Shown in pieces: positions 16,554 to 27,264 of a DNA stretch of 64,000 nt. Both the position numbers and the translations under genes were made by a program. Origin of the DNA: Gammaproteobacteria bacterium. Lineage in GTDB: Bacteria; Pseudomonadota; Gammaproteobacteria; Pseudomonadales; Azotimanducaceae. The notes beneath the pieces were generated by a model, which saw only the letters and a program-made list of their open reading frames with translations, was not told where the DNA came from and searched no databases. The stretch is from contig JAPOVK010000045.1 in the NCBI GenBank assembly GCA_026708185.1, positions 153,294-217,293 on the forward strand. Direction: 5' to 3'. The stretch's first letter is position 1. Every line of letters begins with the position of its first letter.

Positions 16554-19500
16554 ATGTCGACGCCCGGAGCGTTCTCGTTCGTTGCGATGGAGCACCGCAT
16601 GCTCGGGCTGTGGGAGGAGCACGACGTGTTCCGCCGCTCCGTCGAAAACGCGGACAACGAGAAGCCCTACATCTTTTACGACGGCCCGCCGTTCGCCACC
16701 GGCCTGCCTCATCACGGCAACCTCGTCGGCTCCGTGCTGAAGGACATCGTGCCGCGGTACTGGACCATGAAGGGCCACCGGGTCGAACGGCGCTTCGGCT
16801 GGGACTGCCACGGCTTGCCCATCGAACAGGAGATCGACCGGACGCTGGGCATGTCGGCCGCGGAGACCGTCGCCAAGATCGGCGTGGCCGGGTACAACGC
16901 TGAGTGTCGTGCCATCGTCGAACGCTACGTCGCCGAGTGGCGCAAGACGATCACGCGGCTCGGCCGCTGGGTGGACTTCGACAACGACTACAAGACCATG
17001 GACGCCTGGTACATGGAGTCGGTGTGGTGGGTGGTCAAGCAACTCTGGGACAAGGGGCTGATCTACAAGGGCTTCAAGGTGATGCCCGTGTCCACCGCGC
17101 TCGAGACGGTGCTCGCCAACTTCGAGGCGGGCCAGAACTACATGGACGTCCAGGATCCGGCGATCACCGTCCTGTTCCAGCTTGAGGACGAGGATGCCGC
17201 GCTGGCGGCGTGGACGACCACCCCGTGGACCCTGCCTTCCAACCTCGCGGTCTGTGTCGGCGCGGACATCGACTACGTGAGAGTGGCCGATGCGGAGGCG
17301 GGTCGGTCGTTCTACCTGGCCGAGGCACGGCTCGACGCGTATCGGGAGAAACACCCGGGGCTCGCGGTCGAAGCGCGCGTCAAGGGCGAGGATCTTGTCG
17401 GGCGCCGCTACCGGCCGCTGTTCGACTATTTCGAGTCCGAGCAAACCCGCGGCGCATTCGTCGTCGTTGCCGACGATTACGTCACCACGGACGAGGGCAC
17501 AGGCCTCGTGCACCAGGCGCCGGCCTTTGGTGAAGACGACTACCGGGTGCTCAGGAAGGCCGGGATCGAAGCGTTCGTGTGCCCGGTGACCATGGCGGGC
17601 GATTTCACCGACGAGGTCCGCGACTTCGCCGGGCGGTTCGTCAAGGACGCCGACGGCGACATCATTCGCCATCTGGACGCCGCCGGCAGCCTGTACGAGC
17701 GCGACGTCACCGTGCACAGCTACCCGCACTGCTACCGCACCGACGCGCCACTCATCTATCGCGCGGTACCGTCCTGGTTCGTGCGCGTCACAGACTTCGT
17801 CGGCGATCTCGCGGCGTGCAACGACGAAGTGCGCTGGGTGCCGGAACACATCAAGCACGGCCGTTTCGGCAACTGGATCGAGAACGCCATCGACTGGGCG
17901 ATCTCCAGGAACCGGGTCTGGGGCACGCCGCTGCCGATCTGGATCAACGACGTCACGGGCAACGCCCGGTGCATCGGCTCGCGCGACGAACTCGAGCAGG
18001 CGACCGGCGTGCGCGTCGACGACCTGCATCGCGAGCACGTGGATCCGCTGACGTTCACCGTCGAGGGCGAGGAGGGCGTGTACCGGCGCGTGGAGGAAGT
18101 CCTGGACTGCTGGTTCGAGTCGGGCTCGATGCCGTATGCGCAACTGCACTATCCATTCGAGAACCGCGACCTTTTCGAGGCCGGCTTCCCGGCGCAGTAC
18201 ATCGCTGAGGGCCTCGACCAGACCCGCGGCTGGTTCTACACCCTGATGGTGCTCGCGACGGCGCTCTTCGAGAAGCCGGCGTTCAAGAACGTCATCGTCA
18301 ACGGCATGGTCCTCGCCGAAGACGGCAAGAAGATGTCCAAGAGCCTGCGCAACTACACGCCACCGGACGAGTTGATGGAAAACTACGGCGCCGACGCTCT
18401 GCGCCTGTACCTGATCAACTCCGGTCTCGTACGCGCCGAAGAGCAGCGGTTCGCCGACTCGGGCGTCCGCGACATGGTGCGCCGAGCGCTCCTGCCCTGG
18501 TACAACGCGTACTCGTTCCTCGCCACCTATGCGTCCATTGACGGCTGGACGCCTGCGACGGAAACCCGGCCGGGCGACAACATCCTGGATCGATGGATTC
18601 TCTCGCGCCTGCAGACTTTGAAGGAGTCCATCAACGTCGAGATGGAGCGCTATCGGCTCTACAACGTCGTGCCGAAGCTGTTCTCGTTCATCAACGACCT
18701 CACGAACACCTACATCCGCCTGAACCGCGCGCGCTTCTGGGGCGAGGGCATGACGCCCGACAAGGCCGCGGCCTATACGACCCTGCACACGGCCGTCAAC
18801 GAGCTGTCGGTCGCCATGGCGCCGTTCGCACCATTCCTCGCCGAGCACATCTATCAGTCCCTTGCCGGACTCGCCGGGGCCGGGAAACCCGAACCGGTGT
18901 CGGTTCACCTGTGCCCGTACCCGGAGGCCGACGAGGCACAGGCCAACGTCCTTCTCGAGGAGGCGGTGTCCCGGATGCAACAGGTCATCGAGCTCGGTCG
19001 CCGTAAACGCGAAGACGTGAAGATCAACCTGCGCACCCCTTTACGGCGGCTGACAATCGTCCATCGCGACGCGGCGCTGCTCGCCGAGATCCGGACGCTC
19101 GAGAACTACGTCAAAGCTGAACTCAACGTCAAGGACGTGCAGTACGACACGGACGAGTCGAAGTACATAGCGCTCGTCGCGAAGCCGAACTTCCCGGTGC
19201 TCGGGAAGCGGCTCGGCAAGCGCATGCGCGGCTTTCAGGCCAGCATCGCAGCGCTCGATGCGCCCGCCATCCAGTCCTTCCAGGAGGCCGGGAGCATCGC
19301 GATCGACGGCGAGACCTTCGACACGACCGAAATCCAGGTGTTGCGTGAAGCCAAAGCGGGAACGAATGCGATCTCCAATCGCTACGTGTCGATCGACCTC
19401 GACATCGCGCTCGACGACCAACTCGTTCAGGAAGGCTGGGCCCGCGAGTTCGTCAATCGGATCCAGCGGGACCGCAAGAAGCGCGGTTTCGACGTGAGTG

Positions 19501-19679
19501 ACCGGATTCGCGTGCGCTACCGCGGCGATCCGGCGTTGGAGAGTGCCATCGAGACGCACCGCGCCTACGTTGCCCGGGAGACGCTGGCGACGGACTTTGC
19601 GTGCGGTGCTGTTGACGACTCGTCAGTCGAGGCCGTGATCGACGGTAAGCCGCTCACGTTTGCCTTGGATGTGGTGTAG
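16554..19679 (+). CDS. ileS: Isoleucyl-tRNA synthetase, type 2 (eukaryote-like)
   Basis: A 1041-residue class I synthetase for tRNA-Ile, about 100 residues longer than E. coli IleS (938). FYDGPPFATGLPHHG, WTMKGHRVERRFGWDCHG and the KMSKS loop DGKKMSKSLRN identify the type-2 (IleRS2) form, known for intrinsic mupirocin tolerance. The signature is HHGN (residues 53-56) where HYGH is usual. The editing domain (WTTTPWTLPSNLAV) is present. It is not next to lspA or ribF, where gammaproteobacterial ileS normally lies. A TACAAT -10 box sits at 16512-16517. It is either a replacement or a second ileS. Confidence 0.93.
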   Translation: MSTPGAFSFVAMEHRMLGLWEEHDVFRRSVENADNEKPYIFYDGPPFATGLPHHGNLVGSVLKDIVPRYWTMKGHRVERRFGWDCHGLPIEQEIDRTLGMSAAETVAKIGVAGYNAECRAIVERYVAEWRKTITRLGRWVDFDNDYKTMDAWYMESVWWVVKQLWDKGLIYKGFKVMPVSTALETVLANFEAGQNYMDVQDPAITVLFQLEDEDAALAAWTTTPWTLPSNLAVCVGADIDYVRVADAEAGRSFYLAEARLDAYREKHPGLAVEARVKGEDLVGRRYRPLFDYFESEQTRGAFVVVADDYVTTDEGTGLVHQAPAFGEDDYRVLRKAGIEAFVCPVTMAGDFTDEVRDFAGRFVKDADGDIIRHLDAAGSLYERDVTVHSYPHCYRTDAPLIYRAVPSWFVRVTDFVGDLAACNDEVRWVPEHIKHGRFGNWIENAIDWAISRNRVWGTPLPIWINDVTGNARCIGSRDELEQATGVRVDDLHREHVDPLTFTVEGEEGVYRRVEEVLDCWFESGSMPYAQLHYPFENRDLFEAGFPAQYIAEGLDQTRGWFYTLMVLATALFEKPAFKNVIVNGMVLAEDGKKMSKSLRNYTPPDELMENYGADALRLYLINSGLVRAEEQRFADSGVRDMVRRALLPWYNAYSFLATYASIDGWTPATETRPGDNILDRWILSRLQTLKESINVEMERYRLYNVVPKLFSFINDLTNTYIRLNRARFWGEGMTPDKAAAYTTLHTAVNELSVAMAPFAPFLAEHIYQSLAGLAGAGKPEPVSVHLCPYPEADEAQANVLLEEAVSRMQQVIELGRRKREDVKINLRTPLRRLTIVHRDAALLAEIRTLENYVKAELNVKDVQYDTDESKYIALVAKPNFPVLGKRLGKRMRGFQASIAALDAPAIQSFQEAGSIAIDGETFDTTEIQVLREAKAGTNAISNRYVSIDLDIALDDQLVQEGWAREFVNRIQRDRKKRGFDVSDRIRVRYRGDPALESAIETHRAYVARETLATDFACGAVDDSSVEAVIDGKPLTFALDVV

Positions 19680-19777
19680 GGCGTTCGTCGCGCGCTTGCG
19701 GGGCATACCTAATCGCTGCGGCACAGCGCGGTCGCGGAATAAACCGGCTGCCGGAAGCGTATCGTCGGCACAGACCG

Positions 19778-20287
19778 ATGGAACGAGCACAATTGCGACT
19801 CGCGCTTGAACAGGCGGCCCCGGGCGCATACGCGCTGGCCGTGCAACTCCTCGGCAGTCGCGAGGATGCCGCCGATGCGCTCCAAGACGCCGTGGTCCGG
19901 GCGTTCGGTTCGGATGCGTACGACCCCGCCCAAGGCACGTTCAAGGCATGGTTCCTCGCCGTCGTCCGCAACCGCTGCCTCGATCTGCTCCGCCAGCGTC
20001 AGCGGCGGCCCCTGGTCGAGTTCGACGAGACGGCGTTTGCGGCGGTCGACGCCGACCCCGAGACGCTGTTCGCACGCGGCGAGCGGGCCTCGAAGGTTGC
20101 GATGGAACTGGCCGGGCTACCGGCCGAGCAGCGCGAGATCCTGATCCTGCGCGAGTACCTGGATCTGTCCTACGCTGAAATCGCGCGGGTGCTGTCGGTG
20201 CCTGCGGGCACGGTCATGTCGCGGCTGCACCGGGCCCGATCCGCGCTCGCGGACCGCCTGCGCCGGAGGGATGATGAACGACCGTAG
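19778..20287 (+). CDS. ECF-type RNA polymerase sigma factor
   Basis: A 169-residue sigma-70 family factor of the extracytoplasmic-function group. Region 2 includes REDAADALQDAVVRAFG and TFKAWFLAVVRNRCLDLLRQ, and region 4 includes LPAEQREILILREYLDLSYAEIA-like promoter -35 recognition and PAGTVMSRLHRAR. Its stop overlaps the start of a zinc-finger anti-sigma gene, the normal arrangement in which the second protein holds the sigma factor until a signal arrives. The signal is unknown. The gene is followed by anti-sigma and YbjQ-type genes, so all three are probably one operon. Confidence 0.9.
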   Translation: MERAQLRLALEQAAPGAYALAVQLLGSREDAADALQDAVVRAFGSDAYDPAQGTFKAWFLAVVRNRCLDLLRQRQRRPLVEFDETAFAAVDADPETLFARGERASKVAMELAGLPAEQREILILREYLDLSYAEIARVLSVPAGTVMSRLHRARSALADRLRRRDDERP

Positions 20288-20720
20288 TGACTGCGACGAA
20301 ATCGACGAACTGCTGTCGGGCCACATTGACGGGGAACTGACCCAGGGCGCACGCCAGCGCGTCGAGGTCCACGTCGACGGATGTGCGCGTTGTGCCGCGC
20401 GGCTTGACGAACTGAAGGCTGTCCGCGCCGGTGTCGGCGCCCTGCCCATTGCACAGCTCGACCGGGAGACTTGGAGGAAAATGATGAACGACGCCACCGC
20501 ACGAACGACACGCGGGATCGGCTGGCTGCTGCTGATCGGCGGCGGCATCGCCGTACTCGGCTTTGCGATCTACGAGTTCCTGCTCGCACAGACCGATGCT
20601 CCTTTATTGAAATGGGGCCTCATTGCGTTCTACGTAGGCTTGGGGGTGCTGTTGCTGGCGGTGATCCGGCAACGCATGCTCGCGCGCAAGACCGACCGAT
20701 ACAAAGATGTGGAGATCTAA
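20271..20720 (+). CDS. Membrane anti-sigma factor with zinc-finger motif
   Basis: A 149-residue protein. The N-terminal cytoplasmic part has HVDGCARC (His-x3-Cys-x2-Cys), the zinc-binding motif of ZAS anti-sigma domains, after ELLSGHIDGELT. Two hydrophobic segments follow (about residues 82-103 and 112-133), so it is anchored with both ends in the cytosol. It overlaps the ECF sigma gene by 17 nt with GGAGG just before the ATGATG start. It is expected to bind and hold the upstream sigma factor. Confidence 0.85.
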   Translation: MMNDRSDCDEIDELLSGHIDGELTQGARQRVEVHVDGCARCAARLDELKAVRAGVGALPIAQLDRETWRKMMNDATARTTRGIGWLLLIGGGIAVLGFAIYEFLLAQTDAPLLKWGLIAFYVGLGVLLLAVIRQRMLARKTDRYKDVEI

Positions 20721-20723
20721 CCG

Positions 20724-21047
20724 ATGATCGTCGTTACTTCGGAGACCGTGACAGGCAAACGCATCGTCAAGTCATTGGGGCTTGTGCGCGGCAACACGGT
20801 ACGGGCGCGGCACATTGGCAAGGACATCCTGGCCGCATTGCGCAACGTCGTCGGCGGCGAGGTGCACGAATACGCCAAGCTGATTGCCGAGAGTCGCGAA
20901 CAGGCACTCGACCGCATGGTGGGCGAAGCGGAGAGCCTCGGCGCCAACGCGGTGATCGCCGTGCGCTTCACCACGTCGGTGATGATGGGGGGTGCCGCCG
21001 AGCTGCTGGCCGTGGGCACCGCCGTGGTCGTCGAAGACGACGATTGA
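20724..21047 (+). CDS. YbjQ/UPF0145 family protein
   Basis: A 107-residue protein covering the whole YbjQ domain: VTSETVTGKRIVKSLGLVRG, REQALDRMVGEAESLGANAV and VRFTTS. The family is a small pentameric fold sometimes named a heavy-metal-binding domain, with no settled function. It begins 3 nt after the anti-sigma stop, so it is probably in the same operon, and it may belong to the regulated response. Confidence 0.87.
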   Translation: MIVVTSETVTGKRIVKSLGLVRGNTVRARHIGKDILAALRNVVGGEVHEYAKLIAESREQALDRMVGEAESLGANAVIAVRFTTSVMMGGAAELLAVGTAVVVEDDD

Positions 21048-21054
21048 CGCCCTA

Positions 21055-21074
21055 GCGGGCTGTTGCCGGCCCGC
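21055..21074. terminator. Possible bidirectional hairpin between ybjQ-like and holA
   Basis: GCGGGC (21055-21060) and GCCCGC (21069-21074) form a 6-bp GC stem with an 8-nt loop in the 38-bp gap between two convergent genes. There is no T-run on either side, so factor-independent termination is uncertain. Confidence 0.3.
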
Positions 21075-21085
21075 GCCGCGCCAGT

Positions 21086-22120
21086 TTAGGCTCGCCAGGC
21101 TGCTTCAGGCTGCAGGGCTTCCGCCTGGGCCGAAAGGCCTTGCCGCGCCACGCCGGCGACCGCCAGTACAACATCTTCGAGGGACTCCCAAGGATCGCCG
21201 CGCAACATCCCCTTGGCCTGCAGGTCGAGCACGGCGCAGTCTCGTAGCAGCGCGTCGACCCGGTCCGGGCCAAGCCGCCGTACGGCGCGTTCGACCAGTT
21301 GCCGGCGGTTGCGCGCCAGCCGTGGATTGCCACCCTGCGCCAGTTCGCTCACCCGGCGCAGGTTGTTGACGAGCGCGCCCATGATCATGAACACCGCAAC
21401 GCCTTCGGCGTGCAGGTTGGCGAGCATTCTGCGGGCGCGCGCGGCCTCTCCGGCGAGAGCGGCGTCGATCATCTCGAAGGTATCGAAGTGCGAGGAGTCG
21501 CCGACCGCGTCGATGACGGCATCACGACTCAACGGGCCCGTGCTTCCTAAGAGCTTGAGTTTCTCGATCTCCTGCTTGGCCGCGAGGAGGTTGCCCTCGA
21601 TGCGTTCCGCCAGGGCGTCGATCGCATCCCGGTCGAGATGCAGGCCGGCGGCACGGCAACGACCGTCAAGCCAGCGTGGCAACTCGCGACTTGCGATCGG
21701 CCAGATCGGGATCGCCACGCCGGCCTTGTCGATGGCCTTGTACCAGGCACTGCTGCGCTGGCGCCATTCGAGGCCTATCGCTCGACAAAGCAGCAGCGTG
21801 TCCGGGAACGGGGCACCGAGGTAGCGCCGCAGCGCGGCGGACCCCGCCTGATCGAGCCCGCGCGCGGGGATGCGCACATCGAGCAACCGCTTGTTGGCGA
21901 ATAGCGAGAGATTGGCAGCGCCCCGGAACAGGTCGTCCCAGGCGGCGCGTGGCGCGGCCTCGAACAGGGTCCGCTCGTCGAAACCGTCGCGCGCGGCGGC
22001 GTCGATGATGGCGTCGCAGGCTTCGTCGACCAGGAGCTGCTCGTCTCCCGAGACCAGGTACGCGGCGGCGAAATCGCCGGCCGCGAGATGCCGCGCGAGC
22101 TGGTTAGCTCTGACCTGCAT
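21086..22120 (-). CDS. holA: DNA polymerase III subunit delta
   Basis: A 344-residue clamp-loader subunit (E. coli 343) that opens the beta clamp during replication. The start MQVRANQLARHLAAGDFAAAYLVSGDEQLLVDEA, given here only by its position at residues 1-34, matches the family, as do LLDVRIPARGLDQAG and LIQ/ANNLRRV-like segments in domain III. It overlaps the end of lptE by 17 nt, keeping the standard leuS-lptE-holA order of gammaproteobacteria. Confidence 0.93.
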   Translation of the reverse strand: MQVRANQLARHLAAGDFAAAYLVSGDEQLLVDEACDAIIDAAARDGFDERTLFEAAPRAAWDDLFRGAANLSLFANKRLLDVRIPARGLDQAGSAALRRYLGAPFPDTLLLCRAIGLEWRQRSSAWYKAIDKAGVAIPIWPIASRELPRWLDGRCRAAGLHLDRDAIDALAERIEGNLLAAKQEIEKLKLLGSTGPLSRDAVIDAVGDSSHFDTFEMIDAALAGEAARARRMLANLHAEGVAVFMIMGALVNNLRRVSELAQGGNPRLARNRRQLVERAVRRLGPDRVDALLRDCAVLDLQAKGMLRGDPWESLEDVVLAVAGVARQGLSAQAEALQPEAAWRA

Positions 22121-22624
22121 CTCTGGCCGCTGCGATTACGCGTGACCGGGCACCCAGGACGCGTACGATCCGGTCCACGAGATCGGCGCGCATTTCCCGC
22201 ACCAGGAGCGCCTGCTCCTCGCTGCTGCCGACGATGTTGTCGCGGTCGAGGCGGGCCACGCGCTCGCTCGTCAGTTCGCTTGCGGCGGTGAGCACCTCAC
22301 CCGACGGGGATTCGAGCGCGAAGCGGATCGACAGCGACATCTCGTACTCGGCGGCGCGCCCGGCCGTCACCGAGGCGCTGCGCCGGTTCTGGCGCTGCCC
22401 GGCGAGCTTGACGACGACGTCGGCTTCGGCCGCGACCGTGGTCAAGCGGACCTTCGCGGATCGGATGGCCTGCGCGAGTTCGCGGTCGAGGTCGACCGTG
22501 GAATCGGCGTCGATGTGCACGGCTTTGAGCGCTGTGCCGAGGTCCCAGGTGCGCAGATGGAATCCACAGCCGGCGACCAGCAGGGCGACTGCGCAGGGCA
22601 GGCCGACGCGGGCGACCGTACGCT

Positions 22625-22628
<4 letters not shown>
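22104..22628 (-). CDS. lptE: LPS-assembly lipoprotein LptE
   Basis: A 174-residue lipoprotein starting VKRTVARVGLPCAVALLVAG followed by Cys21, a clear lipobox (LVAGC). Mature LptE plugs the LptD barrel in the outer membrane and delivers lipopolysaccharide to the surface. GCGFHLR and the position between leuS and holA identify it; sequence conservation in this family is low. The GTG start overlaps the leuS stop (GTGA). Its presence shows an LPS-bearing Gram-negative envelope. Confidence 0.9.
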
Positions 22629-25075
<2,447 letters not shown>

Positions 25076-25140
25076 TGCGGCACCCGGCGGGCCATCACGA
25101 AAAAGCGCGCTACATTACCACGATGCTCAAGCATTCGCGC

Positions 25141-25169
25141 TTGGCTAGCGGTGCAGCGTCTGGTATAAA
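25141..25169 (+). promoter_or_regulatory. Promoter of rpmB-rpmG-mutM
   Basis: TTGGCT (25141-25146) and TATAAA (25164-25169) are separated by exactly 17 bp. Transcription would start near 25176, about 33 nt before the rpmB ATG. This is one of the best-looking promoters in the window, as expected for ribosomal protein genes. Confidence 0.7.
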
Positions 25170-25208
25170 GCGCGGCCCTCAAGGGTGACAGGTAAAAGGG
25201 CTCTTCGG

Positions 25209-25451
25209 ATGTCGAAGGTCTGCGAGGTCACGGGCAAGCGCACGGTGAGTGGCAACAACGTCTCCCATGCGCACAACAAGACGCGGCGCCGGTTCGCGCC
25301 CAACCTCCACTACCACCGGTTCTGGGTTCCGTCCGAGAACCGTTTCGTGCGGCTGCGCGTGTCGGCCGCGGGCATGCGGGTCATCGACAAGAAGGGCATC
25401 GAGGCTGTGCTCAAAGACATCGAGGCACGCCGCCAAGCCGCGGCGCGATAG
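25209..25451 (+). CDS. rpmB: 50S ribosomal protein L28
   Basis: An 80-residue large-subunit protein (E. coli 78). It starts [20 protein letters not shown] after Met, with the conserved [20 protein letters not shown]. The ATG at 25209 is the standard start; an upstream frame extension has no homology. It is first in rpmB-rpmG-mutM, the same order as in E. coli. Confidence 0.97.
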   Translation: MSKVCEVTGKRTVSGNNVSHAHNKTRRRFAPNLHYHRFWVPSENRFVRLRVSAAGMRVIDKKGIEAVLKDIEARRQAAAR

Positions 25452-25472
25452 GCGCGGATCAGTGAGGTAGCC

Positions 25473-25628
25473 ATGCGCGACAAGATCAAGCTCGTCTCAA
25501 GTGCCGGTACCGGCCACTACTACACGACCACCAAGAACAAGCGCACCATGGAAGGCAAGCTGGAACTGCGCAAATACGACCCGGTGGTGCGCAAGCACGT
25601 GGTCTACCGGGAAGAGAAGATCAAGTAG
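25473..25628 (+). CDS. rpmG: 50S ribosomal protein L33
   Basis: A 51-residue protein reading [20 protein letters not shown] then [20 protein letters not shown] and ending EEKIK, a full-length proteobacterial L33. AGTGAGGTAG precedes the ATG. It has no zinc-binding cysteine pairs, so it is the C-minus type that does not need zinc. It lies 21 bp after rpmB and 16 bp before mutM. Confidence 0.97.
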   Translation: MRDKIKLVSSAGTGHYYTTTKNKRTMEGKLELRKYDPVVRKHVVYREEKIK

Positions 25629-25644
25629 GGTCGCGAGGGCACGC

Positions 25645-26454
25645 CTGCCCGAACTCCCGGAAGTCGAAACCACGCGGCGCGGCCTCGAACCCGTTCTGCG
25701 CGGGCGTCAATTGCGCCGGGTCGTTGTCCGCAACGCCGCGCTGCGCTGGCCGGTCAGGCTCCCGGATTCGATCCGAAATCAGCGCATAAATGCCGTCGAA
25801 CGACGCGCCAAGTATCTCTTGGTGCATCTCGACACCGGCGGATTGATCGTCCACCTCGGCATGTCCGGACACCTGTCGGTGGTGCCGACCGGTTCGACGC
25901 CAGCCAAGCACGATCACGTCGACTTCGAGCTCGACGATGCCCGTACCGTGCGCCTGACCGATCCGCGCCGCTTCGGCAGCCTGCACTGGCAACCGCTCCC
26001 GGTCGATGACCACTGGCTGCTGCGCGACCTCGGCGTCGAGCCCTTGTCCGACGACTTCGACGGCGGCCATCTCGCCGTGCGCGCCCGGGGCCGCCGAGTC
26101 GCCGTCAAGTCGTTCCTCATGGACTCCCGCGTGGTGGTGGGCGTTGGCAACATCTACGCCAACGAGGCGCTTTTCATCGCGGGCATCAGGCCGCGGATCG
26201 CGGCGGGCCGCCTGTCCCGGCCACGGCTGGCGGCGCTTGCCGATGCGGTCAAGGCGACTCTGCAAAGCGCGATCCAAAGCGGCGGCACGACGCTCAGGGA
26301 CTTCGTCGGAAGCGATGGGCGGCCGGGCTATTTCGTGCACGAACTGAGCGTTTACGGGCGCGGCGGGGAGCCTTGCCGACGCTGCGACACGATATTGAAG
26401 GAGGTCCGCCTCAACGGGCGAGGAACGGTCTACTGCCCCCGCTGCCAGCACTAG
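25645..26454 (+). CDS. mutM: Formamidopyrimidine-DNA glycosylase, CTG start
   Basis: A 269-residue base-excision repair enzyme, the same length as E. coli MutM, that removes 8-oxoguanine and formamidopyrimidines. The N-terminus must be Met followed by catalytic Pro2-Glu3; PELPEVETTRRGLEP is present but the codon before Pro is CTG. No ATG, GTG or TTG is nearby in frame, so CTG (25645) after GAGGG is the likely start. NEALFIAGIRP, GGTTLRDF and the C-terminal zinc finger (CRRCDTILKEV, CPRCQH) are intact. Confidence 0.93.
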   Translation: MPELPEVETTRRGLEPVLRGRQLRRVVVRNAALRWPVRLPDSIRNQRINAVERRAKYLLVHLDTGGLIVHLGMSGHLSVVPTGSTPAKHDHVDFELDDARTVRLTDPRRFGSLHWQPLPVDDHWLLRDLGVEPLSDDFDGGHLAVRARGRRVAVKSFLMDSRVVVGVGNIYANEALFIAGIRPRIAAGRLSRPRLAALADAVKATLQSAIQSGGTTLRDFVGSDGRPGYFVHELSVYGRGGEPCRRCDTILKEVRLNGRGTVYCPRCQH

Positions 26455-26634
26455 ACCGCCTAGGTGCCCGCGCATCTTGGCCGACCGGTGAACCTTGGTT
26501 CGGGCCGCGGCCTTTCGCATCGCTAGCCCGCGCATTTCACCCGGAGCCGTGATGTTGCGTTCCATGTGGGCAACTCGTTTTCACATGCGTGTCGACGAGG
26601 CACGTCGGCGTCCCCGGCACGGAGTCGCGGCAAC

Positions 26635-26669
26635 CGGACAGATCATGTGTAGCAAAAAGCGGACAGATC
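26635..26669. repeat. Direct repeat resembling insertion-sequence end debris
   Basis: CGGACAGATC occurs at 26635-26644 and 26660-26669, 25 bp apart. Short direct repeats of this sort flank many insertion-sequence ends, and the wording is like IS-derived spacers I have seen, but no transposase is nearby. It lies in the 466-bp gap between mutM and the miniprotein gene; the first ~170 bp of that gap hold nothing recognisable. Confidence 0.3.
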
Positions 26670-26746
26670 CATTTGCCACCGACAGGGCCGGTCTGACCGG
26701 TCTAGCCCCCTTGCGCCCCGCGTGCGCAAACTGGTAGCGTTAATGG

Positions 26747-26890
26747 TGAGACACGTTGCGGAGCGAATCCGGCCATCACAGAGCCGGGTTGCCCGTCGAA
26801 TACAACAGCCGACAACCCGGGCAAGGGAGTAGCTACCCGAACCCCCGGCGAACAGGCGGGAACACTCCTGCGCTCTGCAGACGTGTCTCA
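26747..26890 (+). ncRNA. Unclassified structured RNA leader closed by a 19-bp stem
   Basis: TGAGACACGTTGCGGAGCG (26747-26765) pairs with CGCTCTGCA (26871-26879) plus ACGTGTCTCA (26881-26890), with one bulged G and one G-U pair. Inside are a hairpin CCGGC/GCCGG (769-773 with 783-787), a pair TTGCCCG/CGGGCAA (26789-26795 with 26818-26824) that competes with GGGTTG/CAACCC (26786-26791 with 26813-26818), and a GGG/CCC hairpin around GTAGCTAC. A perfect palindrome CCCGGTACCGGG follows at 26895-26906, just before the ribosome site. A weak promoter (TTGCGC 26711, TAGCGT 26735) would start transcription at the stem. It matches no riboswitch, ribozyme or sRNA class I know. Confidence 0.6.
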
Positions 26891-26920
26891 ACGGCCCGGT
26901 ACCGGGTCGGGGAGACACAA

Positions 26921-27244
26921 ATGGCAAAGAGCTACATCGAAAGCGCGAAGGCGTGGTTTCCACAGTACGTTGCTGAGGTCAACCGTGCGGCGACCGGGGT
27001 CATTGGCCGGGCTGTTGTACCAAAGGCGTTCGCGGTAATGCTAGTCCTGTCTATAGCGATCCCAGCAGCGGCGACGTGCAGGGCATGGATCCCATGGCGA
27101 GACCCCGTAGAGGCGTGTCTTGACAAGTGCGATGTGAACCACTGCGACTGCATGGAGGGTTTCTGGTACATTCCGTTCAGGGGCATTATTTGCGGCCATG
27201 ACCGGAACGTGTGCAGGCTCGAATGCACCGACTACTACCCCTGA
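26921..27244 (+). CDS. Cysteine-rich exported miniprotein, unknown family
   Basis: A 107-residue protein with GGGGAG eight bases before its ATG. Residues 1-35 are amphipathic and polar, residues 36-51 are a hydrophobic stretch ending PAAA, and the remaining ~55 residues carry eight cysteines (53, 66, 70, 75, 77, 91, 98, 102) with motifs EACLDKCDVNHCDC and CRLEC. This looks like a disulfide-stabilised domain released or anchored outside the cytoplasm, as in small toxins, bacteriocins or adhesive peptides. The leader is longer than a standard signal peptide. No family is recognised. The start is set by the ribosome site and the end of the RNA leader. Confidence 0.65.
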   Translation: MAKSYIESAKAWFPQYVAEVNRAATGVIGRAVVPKAFAVMLVLSIAIPAAATCRAWIPWRDPVEACLDKCDVNHCDCMEGFWYIPFRGIICGHDRNVCRLECTDYYP

Positions 27245-27264
27245 TGTAAGGAGGAGGAAGGCAA

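Noticed and set aside
16392..18980. An 862-codon open frame antisense to ileS
   Set aside because: It is the mirror of a certain synthetase gene in GC-rich DNA, has no recognisable domain, and its composition (Arg, His, Val, Asp rich) is typical of antisense frames.
26640..26920. Cobalamin, ZTP, c-di-GMP or guanidine riboswitch
   Set aside because: The conserved cores of these classes as I know them (for example the B12 box and the GEMM core) were not found; left as unclassified.
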